Shown here: positions 26,915 to 36,435 of the stretch, one piece after another
How positions within the stretch are numbered: the first letter of the stretch is position 1
Layout of the letters: each line of letters starts with the position of its first letter
The notes under the pieces: generated by a model
What the model was told of the DNA's origin: nothing
The model's database searches: none
Seen by the model: only the letters and a program-made list of their open reading frames with translations
Origin: Sipunculus nudus
Taxonomy: Eukaryota; Annelida; Sipuncula; Golfingiida; Sipunculidae
DNA length: 64,000 nucleotides
Assembly (NCBI GenBank): GCA_026874595.1
Contig: JAPPUL010000073.1
Location: 147,973 to 211,972 of the forward strand
Direction: 5' to 3'
Position numbers and translations under genes: made by a program

Positions 26915-27769
26915 ATGAATAATTATAATTTGTTAGAACTAGGTAGAAAGATATTTAAAGGCTATAGTTATAAAGTATCACATCTTGAATCCGAGGTACT
27001 ATTATCATATGTACTTGAAGTCCAAAGAGATAAATTAATATTCTACTTAGATAAAAAAGCCAGTTATAAAACAATAAAAGAGTATCTAGCTATAGTAGAA
27101 AGGCGAGCCTTAGGTGGGGAGCCAATAGCATATATAGTTGAGCGACAAGAGTTTTATTCATTAAACTTTTATGTAAATGATAATGTGTTAATACCAAGGC
27201 CCGAGACCGAACATATGGTAGAGTATATACTTCAGAAGTATAAAGAGATATTTTCTGCTTTAAAGAGTATAAATTATCATGATATGTGTAGCGGCTCAGG
27301 CTGCGTTATTACGAGTGTATTAAAGAATGCAAAAGATGTTTTTGTAGGAGAGTGTTCAGACATATCAGAGGATGCATTAAAGATCGCAAGTAAAAATATG
27401 AAACTGCATGGACTAAGAGGAAAAATCTCTATTATAGATATAAAGAAGGGTATGGGAATGGAAAAGAAGTATGATCTTATAACAATAAACCCACCATATG
27501 TATCAGAAAAAGATTTATTGTATATAGATAAAAGTGTAAGTTATGAACCTAAACTGGCCTTAGATGGGGGAGATGGGGGTTATGAGTTTTATAAGTATAT
27601 ATCTAAGAATGTTAAGAAGAGCTTAAGAAGAGGTGGTATATTGCTAGCCGAGATAGGGATGGAGCAAAAAAAAAGGGTTATAACATTATTTAAAGATAAT
27701 GACTATATTATATATGAGGAGCTAAAAGACTTATCAGGCAAAGATAGAGTATTGGTGATTAGATATTAA
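26915..27769 (+). CDS. prmC: Release factor glutamine methyltransferase
   Basis: 284 residues. The N-terminal helical domain (1-~85) recognises the release factor; the Rossmann methyltransferase domain has DMCSGSGC at 123-130 (SAM binding, slightly altered from the usual D-x-GTGSG) and the catalytic NPPY at 192-195. It methylates the GGQ glutamine of RF1 and RF2 and lies 53 bases after prfA, the common prfA-prmC pair. The ATG at 26915 is the natural start. Confidence 0.95.
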   Translation: MNNYNLLELGRKIFKGYSYKVSHLESEVLLSYVLEVQRDKLIFYLDKKASYKTIKEYLAIVERRALGGEPIAYIVERQEFYSLNFYVNDNVLIPRPETEHMVEYILQKYKEIFSALKSINYHDMCSGSGCVITSVLKNAKDVFVGECSDISEDALKIASKNMKLHGLRGKISIIDIKKGMGMEKKYDLITINPPYVSEKDLLYIDKSVSYEPKLALDGGDGGYEFYKYISKNVKKSLRRGGILLAEIGMEQKKRVITLFKDNDYIIYEELKDLSGKDRVLVIRY

Positions 27770-27818
27770 AGAGAGAGTAGAGCTTGGTAGAGAAAGAAAT
27801 AGTATAAAAAAGAATAAT

Positions 27819-29333
27819 ATGAATCGAAAATACGTTATGGAAAATATGAAAAGAAAGCTAAGACTATTAATACTTGTTATTGTTATGATACAGCTATTAG
27901 TTAATATGTACGGTAAGGAAGAGGGATATGGAGCGATTGTAGGAGGAGAAGGTAAAGTATATTATTTAACAATAATAGATGATTTTGGAGCGGTATCGCC
28001 ATCATACAGTAATTACGTAAAGAAGAATCTAGAACTTGCAAGTAAAGATAAGAATGCCAAGGCGTTTATAATAGAGATAGATACACCGGGAGGGACATTA
28101 AGTGATGCGCAAAAGATAGCAACATATATAAAAGGGATGAGAATACCAACGATAGCCTATGTCAATGACTCAGCCTACTCAGCAGGAGCAATAATATCGC
28201 TTGCAAGCGACTATGTAATAATATCGGAGGGGGGTAAGCTAGGGGATGCCTATCCTATAGTGATGGATCAAAGTACAGGGCAAGCAAGTTCGATAAAAGA
28301 TAAACGAGTGTATGCAAAGCTGATGTCAGGGCTTCGAGCCCTCATGAAAGCATCAGCCAATAAAAGAATAAATAGGATAATAAAAGATATAAGCGAAGGC
28401 AGCACAAAATACCATCATATAAGGCAAAAGAACGTACTTAGGAACTTACCTCGAATATTCACATCGATGGTAGATCCTGATGTAGAACTAACGCTTGAAA
28501 ACGATGGATATAGCTTAAAGAAAGGAGAGATATTGACTTTAACGAGTAAAGAGGCATACGAGATAGGGGTCTCAGACGGGATATATAATAGTTTAGAAGA
28601 GATATTGAAAGAGTTTGAACTTGATAAATATAAGCTTGAGGTACTCGAAGCGACAACAGAGGATAGGCTATTAAGCATCTTAACGCATCCGGTATTAACG
28701 TCATTACTACTTAGTGTAGGGATGCTTGGGCTAATAATGGAGTTATGGACAGCGGGATTTGGGATACCTGGGACAATAGGGTTACTTGCACTGTCGCTAT
28801 TCTTTTATGGTAATTTAGTAGTAGGAAATGCTTCCTATCAGAGTTTGATATTATTTTTGATAGCACTTGTATTGCTATCGGTAGAAATATTTGTAACACC
28901 TGGGTTTGGAATACTTGGGTTTGCGGGAGTAATAGCCCTTATATCGAGTTTTGTAACGGCGCTTGGCGTGGACTTATTTGACATAAGTTCAAGTATGACA
29001 AAGTTATCTGAGGCTTCTATGGTACTAATAATATCGTTTGTGGTGGTGGTTATTGGGATAATAATATTATATAAATACATACCGAGGTCGGTACGTTTTT
29101 CACGTATCACGTTAAAAGAGGCGAAGATAGAAGGACAGTCGCATGGAGATAATAAGGAGCTGCTAGGAAAGCGAGGGGTTACGTTAACGAAGTTGCGGCC
29201 ATCTGGGATAATAATGGTGGATAAAAAGCGCTATGATGCAGTAGCAGAAGGTAATTACATAGAGCAGGGTGTTAGCGTTAAGGTGATAGAGACGACTTTG
29301 GGAGCAATAGTAGTTAATCCTTATAAAGGATAG
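27819..29333 (+). CDS. Long-form NfeD / membrane-bound ClpP-class serine protease
   Basis: 504 residues. A signal anchor (LRLLILVIVMIQLLVNMYG) precedes a ClpP/SppA-like domain (~45-270) with EIDTPGGTLSDAQ at ~87-98 and AYSAGAIISLA, where S121 is the likely nucleophile. Residues ~285-410 contain several membrane helices with GFGIPGT and FVTPGFGILG loops, and residues ~430-504 are the NfeD OB-fold. Long NfeD proteins are thought to act in membrane quality control, often with a stomatin partner; no stomatin gene is seen here. Upstream ATGs at 27819, 27837 and 27846 are all possible starts. Confidence 0.92.
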   Translation: MNRKYVMENMKRKLRLLILVIVMIQLLVNMYGKEEGYGAIVGGEGKVYYLTIIDDFGAVSPSYSNYVKKNLELASKDKNAKAFIIEIDTPGGTLSDAQKIATYIKGMRIPTIAYVNDSAYSAGAIISLASDYVIISEGGKLGDAYPIVMDQSTGQASSIKDKRVYAKLMSGLRALMKASANKRINRIIKDISEGSTKYHHIRQKNVLRNLPRIFTSMVDPDVELTLENDGYSLKKGEILTLTSKEAYEIGVSDGIYNSLEEILKEFELDKYKLEVLEATTEDRLLSILTHPVLTSLLLSVGMLGLIMELWTAGFGIPGTIGLLALSLFFYGNLVVGNASYQSLILFLIALVLLSVEIFVTPGFGILGFAGVIALISSFVTALGVDLFDISSSMTKLSEASMVLIISFVVVVIGIIILYKYIPRSVRFSRITLKEAKIEGQSHGDNKELLGKRGVTLTKLRPSGIIMVDKKRYDAVAEGNYIEQGVSVKVIETTLGAIVVNPYKG

Positions 29334-29416
29334 AGAAAGGGCCTTTAGCTTAAGCTTAAAAATAAGAAATCTTATAATAAGAGGGCTTATACTAAGCAAA
29401 GAAAAGATAGACAAAG

Positions 29417-30490
29417 ATGTTAAACCGAATAAAGTTGGAAAGGAAAGTTTTCAAATATCTTGAAGAAGGTCGTTATGATCAAGCATTAACGCTTATAGAG
29501 CTTGAGCGACTTCACGCAAAGAAAGAATCTATATATTATGGTCTTTATGGGATAGTGCATATATATATGCAACGTTACGAAGATGCAAAAATGTATATAA
29601 GTAAAGCCTTAAGTTTAAATTCCTACGATGAACTGAGTCTTAACGGCCAAGCCTATATATATTTATTAGAAGGTGGAGTAAGCGAAGCGATTGAGCTCTA
29701 TATAAGGATATTAGATATAAATAGTAGTAATAAGCTTGTAAAGAGGAATTTGAATCGGTTTAAAAACAATAAAGAAGTGTCCCTAATACTCTCTAATCTG
29801 GAACCAAATAAATACCTACGGGAAGTGAACTGGCAATTATATAAGTACCAAAAGAGCCTAGCAACAATATTTGTGATAGTGCTAGTATTATCATTTGGCT
29901 GGGGTATATACAATAGTTTAGATAAGGGACAAACGAAGGTTATGGGGGTAGATGAAGAATCTGGGTCAGAAGAATCTGAGTTAGAAGCTTCATATGCTTT
30001 AGGGTCTGCCTATATAAAGGAACGGCTTAAGTATAATAAAATAAACTATCTAAGTAGAGAGCAAAGAGACACAAAGTTAGAGGAACTATCTAAAGAGGGA
30101 GATATACGAAGCAGGAGAATAATATTAAACAGTCTATTGTCATCAAATATGAGTATAGAAGAGAAGATAGAGCTTGAACATGGTATGAGGGAATTAATAT
30201 ACGGGTACGGGAAAGGAGAGGAGGATGCTATAGAGTATGAAAGAGTAAAAGATCTGTTTACGCAATCATATAAATATGATGATATGAAGGTAGTACTTTA
30301 TGGGAATGTAGTTAGCGTGGGTGATAAGGAATATATAATAGAGGGAGAAGGGGATAGGAGGTTTCGGTTGGTAGATGAGGAACGGATATTGTCAAAGGGA
30401 ATACTTTCAAAACCAGTTAAACTGCTTTTGCGTATAAATTATTCAAAACAGCCAAAGCCGTATGCAGAAGTCCTGTCAGTGTTAGATTAA
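29417..30490 (+). CDS. TPR protein with one transmembrane helix
   Basis: 357 residues. Cytoplasmic N-terminus with two or three TPR units (EGRYDQALTLIELERL; QRYEDAKMYISKALSLN; EGGVSEAIELYIRILDIN), a membrane helix at ~149-167 (SLATIFVIVLVLSFGWGIY) and a periplasmic C-terminal half without a recognisable domain that ends in a small beta-rich part (YGNVVSVGDKEYIIEGEGDRRFRLV). It lies 24 bases upstream of murC and may be cotranscribed with it. Function unknown. Confidence 0.75.
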   Translation: MLNRIKLERKVFKYLEEGRYDQALTLIELERLHAKKESIYYGLYGIVHIYMQRYEDAKMYISKALSLNSYDELSLNGQAYIYLLEGGVSEAIELYIRILDINSSNKLVKRNLNRFKNNKEVSLILSNLEPNKYLREVNWQLYKYQKSLATIFVIVLVLSFGWGIYNSLDKGQTKVMGVDEESGSEESELEASYALGSAYIKERLKYNKINYLSREQRDTKLEELSKEGDIRSRRIILNSLLSSNMSIEEKIELEHGMRELIYGYGKGEEDAIEYERVKDLFTQSYKYDDMKVVLYGNVVSVGDKEYIIEGEGDRRFRLVDEERILSKGILSKPVKLLLRINYSKQPKPYAEVLSVLD

Positions 30491-30514
30491 GCTATCAGTA
30501 AAAGGGATAAGAGG

Positions 30515-31960
30515 TTGTTAAAATACTTAAAAAGGTATCATAAGGGAGCGCATTTTCATTTTATAGGTATAGGGGGAGTAGGGATGTCAGGGCTTGCGGA
30601 GATCTTATTAAGAGAAGGTTTCGTGGTAAGCGGCTCAGACCTAAAAGAGAGTGAATATACAAAACGGCTTATAAAGCTTGGAGCAAAGATAAGTTATGAG
30701 CATAGAAAGGATTTAGTATTAGAAGGGTTGTATGCGGTTGTATACAGCGCCTCAATAAGCGAGGATAACGTAGAATATAAAGAGAGCAAGAGGCGGGGGC
30801 TAAAGTTAATAAGCCGGGCAACGTTACTAGGAGAGATAACAAGTGGTTACAATTCGCTTGCAGTAACAGGAACGCATGGAAAGACGACAACGAGCGCCTT
30901 ATTGGGGAAGGTATTGTATGACGTAGGTTTTGATCCTTTGATAATACTTGGCGGAACTCTTTCATATATAGGAAGTAATGTATATTGCGGGAAAGGAGAC
31001 TGGTCAATATATGAAGGATGCGAGGCGTATAAATCTTTATATTCCTATAAGCCACAAAGCGCAATAATAACGAATATAGATTTAGATCACCTAGATTGCT
31101 TCAAATCGCTTAAAGGGATAGAGGATGAATTCAAAGACTTTGTAGAGCGTATACCCTTTTACGGCAGTATAATAGTAAATGGAGATGATAAAAGCGTAAT
31201 AAAAGTAGTAGAAAAGGTTTTAGAATATAAAAGATTAAGAGTGCTTTGTTTTGGGCTAGGGGAGGGAAATGATATTGTAGGGTACGATATAAAGAAGGGA
31301 GTAGAAGGCACAAGCTTTAAGATAAAGGATAGAAGGGCTAAAAGGGATAGAATATACAGTTTCACAAGTTCTTTATACGGGACACATAATGTATATAATG
31401 TCCTTGGGGTGGTATCGGCTTGTAATTTATTAGGGATAGGGCTTGAGGAAGTACAAAAGAGCGTAAAAAGCTTTGAGAATGCAGGCAGACGTCTTGAACT
31501 ATTAGGAAAGCTTAAAGGCGGGCAGATAATATATAGTGATTATGCGCATCATCCGAAAGAGATAGAGTCAGTCCTAGATGCTGTAAAGCAAAAGCACAAT
31601 GGTAGTCGAATAATAACGATATTCCAACCTCACCTATATAGCAGGACAAAACAATTTTATAAAGAGTTTGCAAAGGCGTTATCACCAAGCGACTCCATAT
31701 ATTTGCTTTCAATATACGCAGCCCGGGAGAGAGAGGATAAAAGTATAAGCCACAAAGCGATAGCAGAGGTTCTGTTAAAGGATTACAGACATAAGCATGT
31801 AGTAGATAAAGTAGAGCTTGACATAGAGTTATTCAAACAGTTTGCAGATGGTTTTGCGGATTTAGCTGTAAGTTTTAATAAAGATAAAGAGATATTATTA
31901 CTTCTTGGAGCCGGAGATATACATGAGAAAGCAGTAGAATTGCTTAAAGATATGCTTTAG
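30515..31960 (+). CDS. murC: UDP-N-acetylmuramate--L-alanine ligase
   Basis: 481 residues. MurC adds L-alanine to UDP-MurNAc in peptidoglycan synthesis. The UDP-binding HFHFIGIGGVGMSGLAE is at ~13-29, the ATP loop VTGTHGKTTTSALL at 117-130, the central TNIDLDHLD segment at ~190, and the C-terminal YAHHPKEI and IFQPHLYSRTK motifs. The residue pattern YEGCEAYKSLYSYKPQ replaces the usual AEADESDGSF, a variant of the substrate loop. The start is TTG at 30515 with AAGGGA upstream; other mur genes are not nearby. Confidence 0.93.
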   Translation: MLKYLKRYHKGAHFHFIGIGGVGMSGLAEILLREGFVVSGSDLKESEYTKRLIKLGAKISYEHRKDLVLEGLYAVVYSASISEDNVEYKESKRRGLKLISRATLLGEITSGYNSLAVTGTHGKTTTSALLGKVLYDVGFDPLIILGGTLSYIGSNVYCGKGDWSIYEGCEAYKSLYSYKPQSAIITNIDLDHLDCFKSLKGIEDEFKDFVERIPFYGSIIVNGDDKSVIKVVEKVLEYKRLRVLCFGLGEGNDIVGYDIKKGVEGTSFKIKDRRAKRDRIYSFTSSLYGTHNVYNVLGVVSACNLLGIGLEEVQKSVKSFENAGRRLELLGKLKGGQIIYSDYAHHPKEIESVLDAVKQKHNGSRIITIFQPHLYSRTKQFYKEFAKALSPSDSIYLLSIYAAREREDKSISHKAIAEVLLKDYRHKHVVDKVELDIELFKQFADGFADLAVSFNKDKEILLLLGAGDIHEKAVELLKDML

Positions 31961-32077
31961 AAGCCAGATAATCTTTATTTGTATAATGTAGTGTAGAGAA
32001 CAAAATATCTTAAGTAATATAATATAAAAACGATACTAATAATCTAGAATACTATAAACAGGCTGAGGGATATAAAG

Positions 32078-32758
32078 ATGGTAATTAATGACACTAGAAA
32101 ATTATGTGGGATTAGATATAAGGATGTTAAGGCAGTGGAGGGAGGTAAAGGTCAAAAAAAAGTGGGCTTAATGAAGTTAGAAAGAGTGGTATACTTAACG
32201 ATAATAACAATACTCGTGGGTATGTTATTAAGCCCGAGTATAGAAGGGAGTGCCTTTGAAGGTGGTGGCTGGGGAGTTATGGAAGCAGGAGTTGTTATGT
32301 CTTATGGTGTTGATGATGCTCTTAGAGCGTGGAAAGAAGTAAAGGATAAGGTTAAGTTTTATATAGATGAGAAGTTTAGAAGCTTTGTTTCTATATTAGA
32401 CTTTAAGGGGCTAAAGAATATTTTATTAACAGATGGTATGGATGGAGCAAAAGCAGGAACAAAAGCAGGCAATAGAATATATAGTAAAGAATATATAAAA
32501 GCTGTAAAAGATGTAGGAGCAGATTTTAAATTAGTATTAGATGTAGGCAAAAGTAATATAAAAGCTTCTGTACGAAAGGGGAAGAAGGTCCAAAATAAAA
32601 GTAATTATTATAATGTGCAAGCAGGTGATAGTCTAAGTAAGATAGCAAAAAAGCTTAAGGTATCGGTTATAGATCTTGCGTTATTAAACAATCTGGGAAA
32701 TAATAAAAAGCTAAAGAAGGGGCTAGTATTGAAGATACCGGGTTATTTATATTTATGA
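32078..32758 (+). CDS. LysM-domain exported protein
   Basis: 226 residues from 32078; an internal ATG at 32171 would start exactly at the hydrophobic signal segment (LERVVYLTIITILVGMLLSP), so the true start may be there. The C-terminal 45 residues are a LysM domain (YYNVQAGDSLSKIAKKLKVSVIDLALLNNLG ... GLVLKIPG), which binds peptidoglycan glycan. The middle has no recognisable domain. It probably anchors at the cell wall; the function beyond that is unknown. Confidence 0.8.
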   Translation: MVINDTRKLCGIRYKDVKAVEGGKGQKKVGLMKLERVVYLTIITILVGMLLSPSIEGSAFEGGGWGVMEAGVVMSYGVDDALRAWKEVKDKVKFYIDEKFRSFVSILDFKGLKNILLTDGMDGAKAGTKAGNRIYSKEYIKAVKDVGADFKLVLDVGKSNIKASVRKGKKVQNKSNYYNVQAGDSLSKIAKKLKVSVIDLALLNNLGNNKKLKKGLVLKIPGYLYL

Positions 32759-32802
32759 ATTGGTTTTTTGTTATAAAATAAAAGAATAAGGATGCTGTTT
32801 TT

Positions 32803-33564
32803 ATGAAGCTAAGTAGTATAAATATCTTAATACTTATATTATTCCTGCAAACGTTTTCGAATGTATTATATGGAGAGGTAAGCGAAAAGGGTGGTAAAAA
32901 GGTTGTGGATGATGGTGTAGGATATAAAAGGATTTTAGAAGAGAGTCCGATATACTACAAAGCAAGAGGCGATCATTATAGGCGACTTGGCTTATTGGGC
33001 AAGGCGTTAAATGAGTATGAGAAGGCGTTAATGCTTAAGGTGGATTATGCGGATGTATATTACTTAAGCGCTTGGATATACAAAACTAAGGCTTTATATG
33101 TGCAAGCTTTATATGATATAGAAGAAGGATTAAAGTATAAGGACAAATTTAGTAACAAATCAATGTACTACGACATACTATTTTTGCAGATAGAACTATA
33201 TTTAAAGCTTGAGGAGATTGGGCAAGTAAAGTATTTGTTAGACGAATTGATATTGCAGATAAAGGATGAGATAAAACGAGAGAGGGGGGGAGCTGGTAAC
33301 ATAGAGAAATATTTGAAATATATATTAGGGAAGGCTTACTTTTATAAGGGCAAATATTTACTTGAGGAGAAGGAGGATCATAGGATAAATTATTATGATA
33401 AAGCTCTTGTATATAAATATAAGGCAGATATAGTCCAATATAGTAAATATAAATTATATATGAGCATGTCAGATATGAAGCGGGCTAGGCTGGCGTTAAC
33501 GGAAGCAATAAGGTTAAATCCTAACATAATTCTGGATGTACGGAGGGAATTTGGTGGAGAATGA
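32803..33564 (+). CDS. Exported TPR protein
   Basis: 253 residues with an N-terminal signal peptide (SINILILILFLQTFSNVLYG). Several TPR-like units follow (YKARGDHYRRLGLLGKALNEYEKALMLK; DVYYLSAWIYKTKALYVQALYDIEEGL; and a final MSDMKRARLALTEAIRLNP). No catalytic domain. It sits between the LysM gene and a small membrane gene in a run of envelope proteins. Function unknown. Confidence 0.7.
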   Translation: MKLSSINILILILFLQTFSNVLYGEVSEKGGKKVVDDGVGYKRILEESPIYYKARGDHYRRLGLLGKALNEYEKALMLKVDYADVYYLSAWIYKTKALYVQALYDIEEGLKYKDKFSNKSMYYDILFLQIELYLKLEEIGQVKYLLDELILQIKDEIKRERGGAGNIEKYLKYILGKAYFYKGKYLLEEKEDHRINYYDKALVYKYKADIVQYSKYKLYMSMSDMKRARLALTEAIRLNPNIILDVRREFGGE

Positions 33565-33593
33565 TTTAGTTATTAGTAGAGGAGAGGATATAT

Positions 33594-33884
33594 ATGTCTA
33601 ATTTGAGTGGGATAAATTTTCTGGTTTATGTATTGCTTGGAGGTATTCTTGGTATATTTTTTTATTATATAATGGGACGTAATTTTTTTGGGAGAATATA
33701 CGGAGCTATGATAGTAGGTATATTGGGAAGTATACTAGGTGGAAATTTTTTACAAACAATCTTTATAATAGCCACGGATTATTTTTATAAAGTATTTAAA
33801 ATAAATTTATTCTCAACTTTCATTGGAGTACTCACCCTTCTTTGGATATACAAAGTACTTAGTCAAGAAATCAAAAAACATTAG
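33594..33884 (+). CDS. Small three-helix membrane protein
   Basis: 96 residues with three predicted membrane helices (~10-26, ~35-58, ~72-88). The glycine-rich GAMIVGILGSILGG recalls the GlsB/YeaQ/YmgE (transglycosylase-associated) family, but length and remaining sequence do not confirm it. The start has GAGGAG-type spacing just upstream (AGAGGAGAGG). Unknown function. Confidence 0.6.
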   Translation: MSNLSGINFLVYVLLGGILGIFFYYIMGRNFFGRIYGAMIVGILGSILGGNFLQTIFIIATDYFYKVFKINLFSTFIGVLTLLWIYKVLSQEIKKH

Positions 33885-34031
33885 AGTAAAAATAGATTTA
33901 TTATCTTTAAGCACAAGGATATTGAGTAAGGATTAAAAGTGGTCGTGAGTTTTTAAATTAGGTACTTGTGTTAGGTATTTTAATTATCCCGAAATATAAT
34001 TAATCGAGATGCTTATGACGGAGTATATTTT

Positions 34032-35129
34032 ATGAAAAGGTTTAAACTTATAATTATATTGCTATTTATAGTATTTAAAGTTTTTATGTTTGAGCATAAT
34101 TTATACGGAAAAAATAATTTAAGTAAAAAAAGTGATTTAAAGGATAAAGCTTTGCAAATGGCTGAGGTCAAGGAAAAGGTCAAGGAAAAGAAGGCTATAG
34201 GTCAAAAGTCAGGAAAGGAAGCAAAAAGAGAAGGAAAAGGAGTAGGTGGAAAAATAATAGAGAAGGTGGTTGCAAATATAAATGAAAGCGTAATAACGTT
34301 ATCAGAGCTTGAATATTTTTATAAAAAACAAAGTGAAGAAGATGCAAGCCTAAGTAAAGAGGAAGCTCTTAGTATATTGGTAGATAATGAGTTAATACTA
34401 CAGCTTGCAAGAGGATTTAATGTCGAAGTAAAACCAAAAGAAATAAAGAGTGAGCTTGATAAGTTAGAATTAAAAAATAGGAATGCAGAGGAGGATGTAT
34501 CATCCTCCATTACAGCAATAGAAAGAAAATATATAGAAAATAAAATAAAGCTACAAAAGAATCGAGAGAATTTGATAAAATATATAGTGAAAGAGAATCT
34601 GGTACTAAGGCCTCGAGAAGAGGATATAAAATTAGTTTATGAAGAAAATAAAGCATCGTTTTATAATAGGGAGCAATTTTTGGTATCACATATATTAATA
34701 AAACTATCCCGAGATGATACATACGATGAGTTAGAAGAAAAAGAGAGACTAATAAAACGAATAAAAAGTTTATTAGATAATAAAGAAGATACATTTCAAT
34801 CGCTTGCTAAGAAATATTCAGATGACTTAAAAACAAAATATCAAGGAGGGCGAATCGGTTGGTACGATTATGAAACATTATCAGCTATCCAGCCAAACAT
34901 AGCATCCAGTGCGATATTACTAAAGGTAGGAGATATAAGTGATATAATACCCTCAGCAACAGGCTATCACATAGTAAAACTTTTAAATAAGCGTGAAGAG
35001 CGTCAGGTATCGTTTTTAGAAGCGAAGAGATTTATAGCAAGTAAAATCTTATTCAACCGAGCTGCAGAATATTTGGATTATATGGTAAAGCTAAAAAAGA
35101 AGCAAAGTTACATAAATATAGGCTTATAG
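34032..35129 (+). CDS. SurA-like periplasmic peptidyl-prolyl isomerase
   Basis: 365 residues. Signal peptide (LIIILLFIVFKVFMF), a low-complexity charged linker, then a SurA N-terminal chaperone region (IIEKVVANINESVITLSELEYFYKK ... LSILVDNELILQLA) and a parvulin domain at ~205-310 (FLVSHILIKL ... YSDDLKTKYQGGRIGWY ... SAILLKVGDISDIIPSATGYHIVKLL). SurA relatives escort outer-membrane proteins through the periplasm, fitting a diderm cell. A single parvulin domain, versus two in E. coli SurA. nusB follows within six bases. Confidence 0.88.
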   Translation: MKRFKLIIILLFIVFKVFMFEHNLYGKNNLSKKSDLKDKALQMAEVKEKVKEKKAIGQKSGKEAKREGKGVGGKIIEKVVANINESVITLSELEYFYKKQSEEDASLSKEEALSILVDNELILQLARGFNVEVKPKEIKSELDKLELKNRNAEEDVSSSITAIERKYIENKIKLQKNRENLIKYIVKENLVLRPREEDIKLVYEENKASFYNREQFLVSHILIKLSRDDTYDELEEKERLIKRIKSLLDNKEDTFQSLAKKYSDDLKTKYQGGRIGWYDYETLSAIQPNIASSAILLKVGDISDIIPSATGYHIVKLLNKREERQVSFLEAKRFIASKILFNRAAEYLDYMVKLKKKQSYINIGL

Positions 35130-35149
35130 GTTTTTTGGTTTTTATAATT

Positions 35150-35560
35150 ATGGGTAAGAGGACAAAGTCGCGAGAGATGACCTTGCAGGCATTATACGCT
35201 TATGAGTTGACATTGATAGATAAGTCAAATTTATTAAATTTTGACTGGCTAAAGGGAGTAGAAAAATTACCGCTAGATATAAAATTGTTTGCAAAAGAAT
35301 TAATAATAGGGACAATAAATAATCTAAATATAATAGATGAAAAGATAAGAGCAAACTTATCTAACTGGAGATTTGAGCAGATATCAACAGTAGATCTGAG
35401 TATATTAAGGATGTCAGTATATGCGCTTTTATATATGAAGGAGATACCTTTTGAGGTTACAATAGATGAGGCAGTAGATTTGGCAAAGAAGTATGGTAGT
35501 AATGAATCATTTAGATTTGTAAATGGGGTATTAGATGGGGTTAGACGAGAATTTAATTAA
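35150..35560 (+). CDS. nusB: Transcription antitermination factor NusB
   Basis: 136 residues from the ATG at 35150, which gives the normal MGKRTKSREMTLQALYAYEL start; a TTG at 35135 would add five unconserved residues. All-helical NusB fold with the conserved LRMSVYALLYMKEIPFEVTIDEAVDLAKKYGSNESFRFVNGVLDGVRR C-terminal half (signature split here only for description). NusB binds boxA RNA with NusE in rRNA antitermination. Confidence 0.94.
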   Translation: MGKRTKSREMTLQALYAYELTLIDKSNLLNFDWLKGVEKLPLDIKLFAKELIIGTINNLNIIDEKIRANLSNWRFEQISTVDLSILRMSVYALLYMKEIPFEVTIDEAVDLAKKYGSNESFRFVNGVLDGVRREFN

Positions 35561-35582
35561 AAAGGGTGATTAAGGGAGGTTT

Positions 35583-36278
35583 ATGAGTAAGCTAATATTA
35601 TTATTTTATTTTATCGTAATATCGAATTCTACATTATACTCTATCGAGACTTATAAAGTTAATCAAAAACTAAATGTTATTGCATCAAAGCTTAATATGA
35701 GGCTGAGCCCATCTATAAAGGGAGGTGTTCTTGCTTCTATTCCTTATGGGGCAAAGGTAACAATTTTATCTAAGATCAATAATAAATATAAACATGAAGG
35801 GATAAAGGGATATTGGACTAAGGTTTCATACAAAAATAAGAGTGGGTATATTTTTGATGGTTATTTAACTAGTTTTCCTATTCCACTAAAAGACTGTAAA
35901 GGGATTGAACAATATCTAGATAAACATTTTATTAAGGATAAAAAACCTAAAGTAATTGAAAGAAAAGGATACTATAAATCTACTCAATTATATAAAGGAG
36001 CAAAATTTACTAAAGAAAGTGGACATGAATATGGATATGAGGAGTTAACTATCAAAAATATGTCTTTAGAAGAAGCCTATCTTATAGCTAAGTTGTGTTA
36101 TTATAATGACCCTCGTTCTAATGAAGGTATTAGAAAAGGCTCTTTTAAAATAGACAAAGAAGGAAAAATTTATATTAGCGGATATGATAAAAATAGTCTT
36201 TCTGGTGATATTTACGATCTTATTATAAAAAAAGATCAAAATGGATATACTTATATAAACTTTGGATATGCCTTTTAA
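35583..36278 (+). CDS. Exported SH3-domain protein
   Basis: 231 residues. N-terminal signal peptide (LILLFYFIVISNSTLYS), then a bacterial SH3 domain at ~28-95 (VIASKLNMRLSPSIKGGVLASIPYGAKVTIL ... GYWTKVSYKNKSGYIFDGYLT). The remaining ~135 residues have no recognised domain. Codon use is more T-rich (ATT, CTT, TCT) than the preceding genes, a hint of different origin. Start has GGGAGG at 35574-35579. Probably periplasmic; function unknown. Confidence 0.75.
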   Translation: MSKLILLFYFIVISNSTLYSIETYKVNQKLNVIASKLNMRLSPSIKGGVLASIPYGAKVTILSKINNKYKHEGIKGYWTKVSYKNKSGYIFDGYLTSFPIPLKDCKGIEQYLDKHFIKDKKPKVIERKGYYKSTQLYKGAKFTKESGHEYGYEELTIKNMSLEEAYLIAKLCYYNDPRSNEGIRKGSFKIDKEGKIYISGYDKNSLSGDIYDLIIKKDQNGYTYINFGYAF

Positions 36279-36402
36279 ACTGATTTAAACTATATAAATA
36301 AGTTTTTAATAAAGTTGCTATAATAATTTAATACTTTGCATAGGCCCAAAACCTGGGGCTATACTATGAGCTAAAACTTAGAGCAATTCCATAAAATAAA
36401 GT

Positions 36403-36426
36403 GCCCTTAAAACTTAGGGCTTTCTA
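36403..36426 (+). terminator. Terminator between convergent genes
   Basis: GCCCT (36403-36407) pairs with AGGGC (36416-36420) around an 8-base loop, followed by TTTCT. A similar short stem (GCCC...GGGGC, about 36344-36359) lies just before. The pair sits between the plus-strand SH3 gene and the minus-strand barrel gene and could serve both. Confidence 0.55.
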
Positions 36427-36435
36427 TGCTATAGT